Assembly (NCBI GenBank): GCA_964499285.1
Contig: CAZCLA010000071.1
Location: forward strand, 1-7,129
Length of the DNA: 7,129 nt
Origin: JAGFIY01 sp964499285
GTDB lineage: Bacteria; Bacteroidota; Ignavibacteria; Ignavibacteriales; Melioribacteraceae
Direction of reading: 5' to 3'
The position numbers and the translations under genes are program-made. Below the pieces are notes generated by a model. That model was not told the origin of the DNA. It saw nothing but the letters and a program-made list of their open reading frames with translations, and ran no database searches. Positions 5,184-7,129 of this stretch are shown one piece after another. Position 1 is the first letter of the stretch; every line of letters starts with the position of its first letter.

Positions 5184-6902
5184 ATGCAGAAAAAAAAGTG
5201 GAAGCTGCTTGAGGCACCCGATAATAATGAGGTGCTTGCCTTAGCCGATAGTTTAAACATTTCTAACGTGCTTGCAACTCTCCTGCTTCAGAGAGAAATA
5301 TCAAACTTTTTTGACGCAAAAAAATTCTTTCGACCCTCACTTGATGACCTACACGATCCTTATCTAATGAAAGATATGGAAAAAGCAGCAGTACGCGTTA
5401 TAACAGCAATTACCGGAAACGAAAAGATTTTTGTTTACGGCGATTATGATGTTGATGGTACTTGTTCTGCAGCTTTAATGTATCTTTTTTTGAAGGAGCT
5501 TGGAGCCAATGTTCATGTATATATTCCCAACCGTTTGGATGAAGGATATGGTATGTCGATTGAGAGTATTGATTGGATTGCACAGCAAGAAGCAAATCTT
5601 ATCATCTCGGTCGATTGCGGAATTACAGCGGTTGATGAGGTTAGAAGAGCCGGAGAGCACAAGATGGATGTTATTATTTGTGATCATCATCAACCGAAGG
5701 AAGAGCTGCCTGATGCCTATGCAATCCTCGATCCAATTATTCCGGGTTGTAAATATCCATTTAAATTTTTAAGCGGGGCTGGCGTAGCATTTAAACTTGC
5801 ACGGGCTATTGGTGATAGAATTGGCAGCAGGGACATGGTATTAAAACATCTTGATTTAGTTGCATTAGCAGGTGCTGCGGATATCGTTCCCTTGTTTGAT
5901 GAAAACAGGGTTTTGGTAAAACATGGAATCGATCAGATAAATAATAACCCGCGTCCCGGAATTAAAGCGCTTATACAAAATGCAAGAATGGAACCTGGAA
6001 ATCTCTCAGCGGGAAAAATTGTGTTTACGCTTGCACCCAGAATTAACGCAGTAGGAAGAATGGGCGATGCGATGAGAGCAGTCGATCTTTTTACTGTAGA
6101 TAACGCTAAAGACGCATTTAATGTCGCAAAAATTTTAGAAGAAGAAAATCAAGAACGTCGTAAAATTGATGAGATGACATTTTCTCACGCTGTGGAACTT
6201 GTAGAATCACAAATTGATCTTGACAATGATTTGGCAATTATTCTTCATGATGATAATTGGCATCCGGGAGTTATCGGAATAGTTGCATCAAGAATGGTTG
6301 AAAAATATTACCGTCCTGCCGTTATGTTATCAACAATTGATGGAGTTGCTAAAGGTTCCGCAAGAAGCATTTCGGGCGTTGATATTTATTCGGTGCTTGA
6401 ACGTTGTGAAAATCTTTTAGTACAATTTGGGGGACACAAGGCAGCTGCCGGTCTTGCCCTTGAAATAGAAAAAATACCTGAGTTCAAAAAATCCTTTAAC
6501 GAAATTTTAAAGGAAAGTTTGAGTAAGGAAGATTTGGTTCAGGAAATAAGCATCAGCACGAAAATTTCACTTTCTGAAATTACGCCAAAGTTTATACGAA
6601 TTCTTGAACAATTTACACCTTTTGGCCCAGGAAACATGCGCCCCGTTTTTATGGCTGAGGGAATTGAAGTTGTTAACTCCCCGCGAATTGTAGGTGTGAA
6701 TCATATCGTATCCACTTTAAAACAACCCGGCGGTGATAAAATGTTTGACAGCATTGGGTTCAACCTTGGTTTTTATTATGACTTAATGTCCAATGGAAAA
6801 TTACTTGATATTGTTTTTACTATAGAGCAAATAAACAGGGATGGAAGATTGTATCCTCAACTTCGACTAAAGGATATTAAACCATCGGAAAAAGACAGAT
6901 AA
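5184..6902 (+). CDS. recJ: Single-stranded-DNA-specific exonuclease RecJ
   Basis: 5'-3' single-strand DNA exonuclease acting in recombinational repair (RecF pathway), mismatch repair and processing of stalled forks. The 572-residue product is close to the usual RecJ length. The DHH domain shows DYDVDG (87-92), SVDCG (142-146), CDHHQ (166-170) and LAGAADIVPL (228-237), which supply the metal-binding Asp and His residues. APRINAVGRMGD (284-295) follows. The DHHA1 domain has HPGVIGIVASR (360-370), SARS (392-395) and QFGGHKAAAG (414-423). The C-terminal OB-type domain includes FTPFGPGNMRPVF (477-489). No domain appears missing. The start chosen is ATG 5184 (MQKKKWKLLE), which matches the family's usual N terminus. 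An in-frame ATG at 5112 would put 24 extra codons inside the rnpB 3' helices and is rejected. No Shine-Dalgarno is evident upstream of 5184. yebC follows after 18 bases. Confidence 0.96.
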   Translation: MQKKKWKLLEAPDNNEVLALADSLNISNVLATLLLQREISNFFDAKKFFRPSLDDLHDPYLMKDMEKAAVRVITAITGNEKIFVYGDYDVDGTCSAALMYLFLKELGANVHVYIPNRLDEGYGMSIESIDWIAQQEANLIISVDCGITAVDEVRRAGEHKMDVIICDHHQPKEELPDAYAILDPIIPGCKYPFKFLSGAGVAFKLARAIGDRIGSRDMVLKHLDLVALAGAADIVPLFDENRVLVKHGIDQINNNPRPGIKALIQNARMEPGNLSAGKIVFTLAPRINAVGRMGDAMRAVDLFTVDNAKDAFNVAKILEEENQERRKIDEMTFSHAVELVESQIDLDNDLAIILHDDNWHPGVIGIVASRMVEKYYRPAVMLSTIDGVAKGSARSISGVDIYSVLERCENLLVQFGGHKAAAGLALEIEKIPEFKKSFNEILKESLSKEDLVQEISISTKISLSEITPKFIRILEQFTPFGPGNMRPVFMAEGIEVVNSPRIVGVNHIVSTLKQPGGDKMFDSIGFNLGFYYDLMSNGKLLDIVFTIEQINRDGRLYPQLRLKDIKPSEKDR

Positions 6903-6909
6903 TAAAATT

Positions 6910-6914
6910 AGGAG
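6910..6914 (+). promoter_or_regulatory. Shine-Dalgarno of yebC
   Basis: AGGAG at 6910-6914 lies 6 bases before the ATG at 6921, within the 18-base recJ-yebC gap. It is the clearest ribosome binding site in the window and fixes the yebC start. The short gap, with no visible hairpin, supports co-transcription with recJ. Confidence 0.8.
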
Positions 6915-6920
6915 TTTTAT

Positions 6921-7129
6921 ATGTCCGGTCATTCGAAATGGTCAACAATTAAAAGAAAGAAAGCAGCTATCGATGCAAAAAAAGGAAAGATTTTTACTAA
7001 AATGATAAAAGAAATTACCGTTGCCGCAAGAACCGGCGGCGGCGATCCTGATGCTAATCCTCGGTTAAGACTTGCTGTCGACAACGCAAAAAGTGTAAAT
7101 ATGCCTGCTGATAATATTGAACGTGCAAT
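6921..7129 (+). CDS. yebC: YebC/PmpR family protein, N-terminal part (cut by window edge)
   Basis: The first 69 codons of a YebC-family protein of typically about 240-250 residues; the rest lies outside the window. Diagnostic N-terminal features are MSGHSKWSTIKRKKAA (1-16), AKKGKIFTKMIKEIT (19-33), AARTGGGDPDANPRLR (35-50) and MPADNIERA (61-69). Members were long called DNA-binding transcriptional regulators (PmpR). More recent work on YebC-type proteins points to a ribosome-associated role in relieving stalling at proline-rich stretches; which role applies here cannot be judged. The basic N-terminal region fits nucleic-acid binding. It sits 18 bases after recJ. In many bacteria yebC neighbours ruvC, but the right flank is not visible. 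The start is well supported by AGGAG 6 bases upstream. Confidence 0.95.
   Translation, partial: MSGHSKWSTIKRKKAAIDAKKGKIFTKMIKEITVAARTGGGDPDANPRLRLAVDNAKSVNMPADNIERA

Noticed and set aside
4955..5260. Minus-strand open frame of about 100 codons
   Set aside because: It is antisense to the 3' half of rnpB and the start of recJ, and its composition does not resemble a protein family. It is a by-product of the structured RNA gene.
1..7129. CRISPR array, tRNA genes, transposase, phage or toxin-antitoxin genes
   Set aside because: No regularly spaced repeats, cloverleaf sequences, transposase motifs or small paired ORFs were seen on either strand.

Overview
The window is an AT-rich bacterial chromosomal segment holding ordinary housekeeping and central-metabolism genes. 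No phage, transposase, CRISPR, tRNA or defence gene was seen. Protein style (RecJ, PckA, a secreted GH13 enzyme with a Bacteroidota-like signal peptide ending SFG-QN), a candidate TAnnTTTG-type promoter and weak Shine-Dalgarno use suggest the Bacteroidota/Chlorobiota/Ignavibacteriota group, perhaps Ignavibacteria. This placement is inference from sequence style, not from a search.

Left part, minus strand (148-4528), in transcription order: a secreted GH13 alpha-amylase-family enzyme with a GTG start, a 161-base gap with a small hairpin and a candidate promoter, a class I PLP aminotransferase of the aspartate aminotransferase type, and ATP-type PEP carboxykinase (pckA). The last two share an ATGA stop/start overlap, so they are almost certainly one operon. 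They are linked by chemistry: the transaminase would interconvert aspartate and oxaloacetate, and PckA interconverts oxaloacetate and phosphoenolpyruvate. Beyond pckA lies a near-perfect 12-bp hairpin (65-95). It sits between pckA and what may be the tail of a convergent plus-strand gene running in from the left edge.

Right part, plus strand (4695-7129): a promoter candidate, the bacterial type A RNase P RNA (rnpB, about 4727-5167), then recJ starting only 16 bases after the 3' end of rnpB, and 18 bases after recJ the start of yebC, cut by the window edge. The 198-base gap between the amylase gene and rnpB is a divergent control region. It carries a 12-bp inverted repeat, with a third partial copy forming a tight palindrome on the amylase side.

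Nothing here looks like a wholly new system. The points most worth a second look are the REP-like palindrome at 65-95, the RNase P RNA architecture (extra hairpins, no free GGU in L15, P1 running into a U-tract beside recJ), the coupled aminotransferase-pckA pair, and the repeated motif in the divergent control region.
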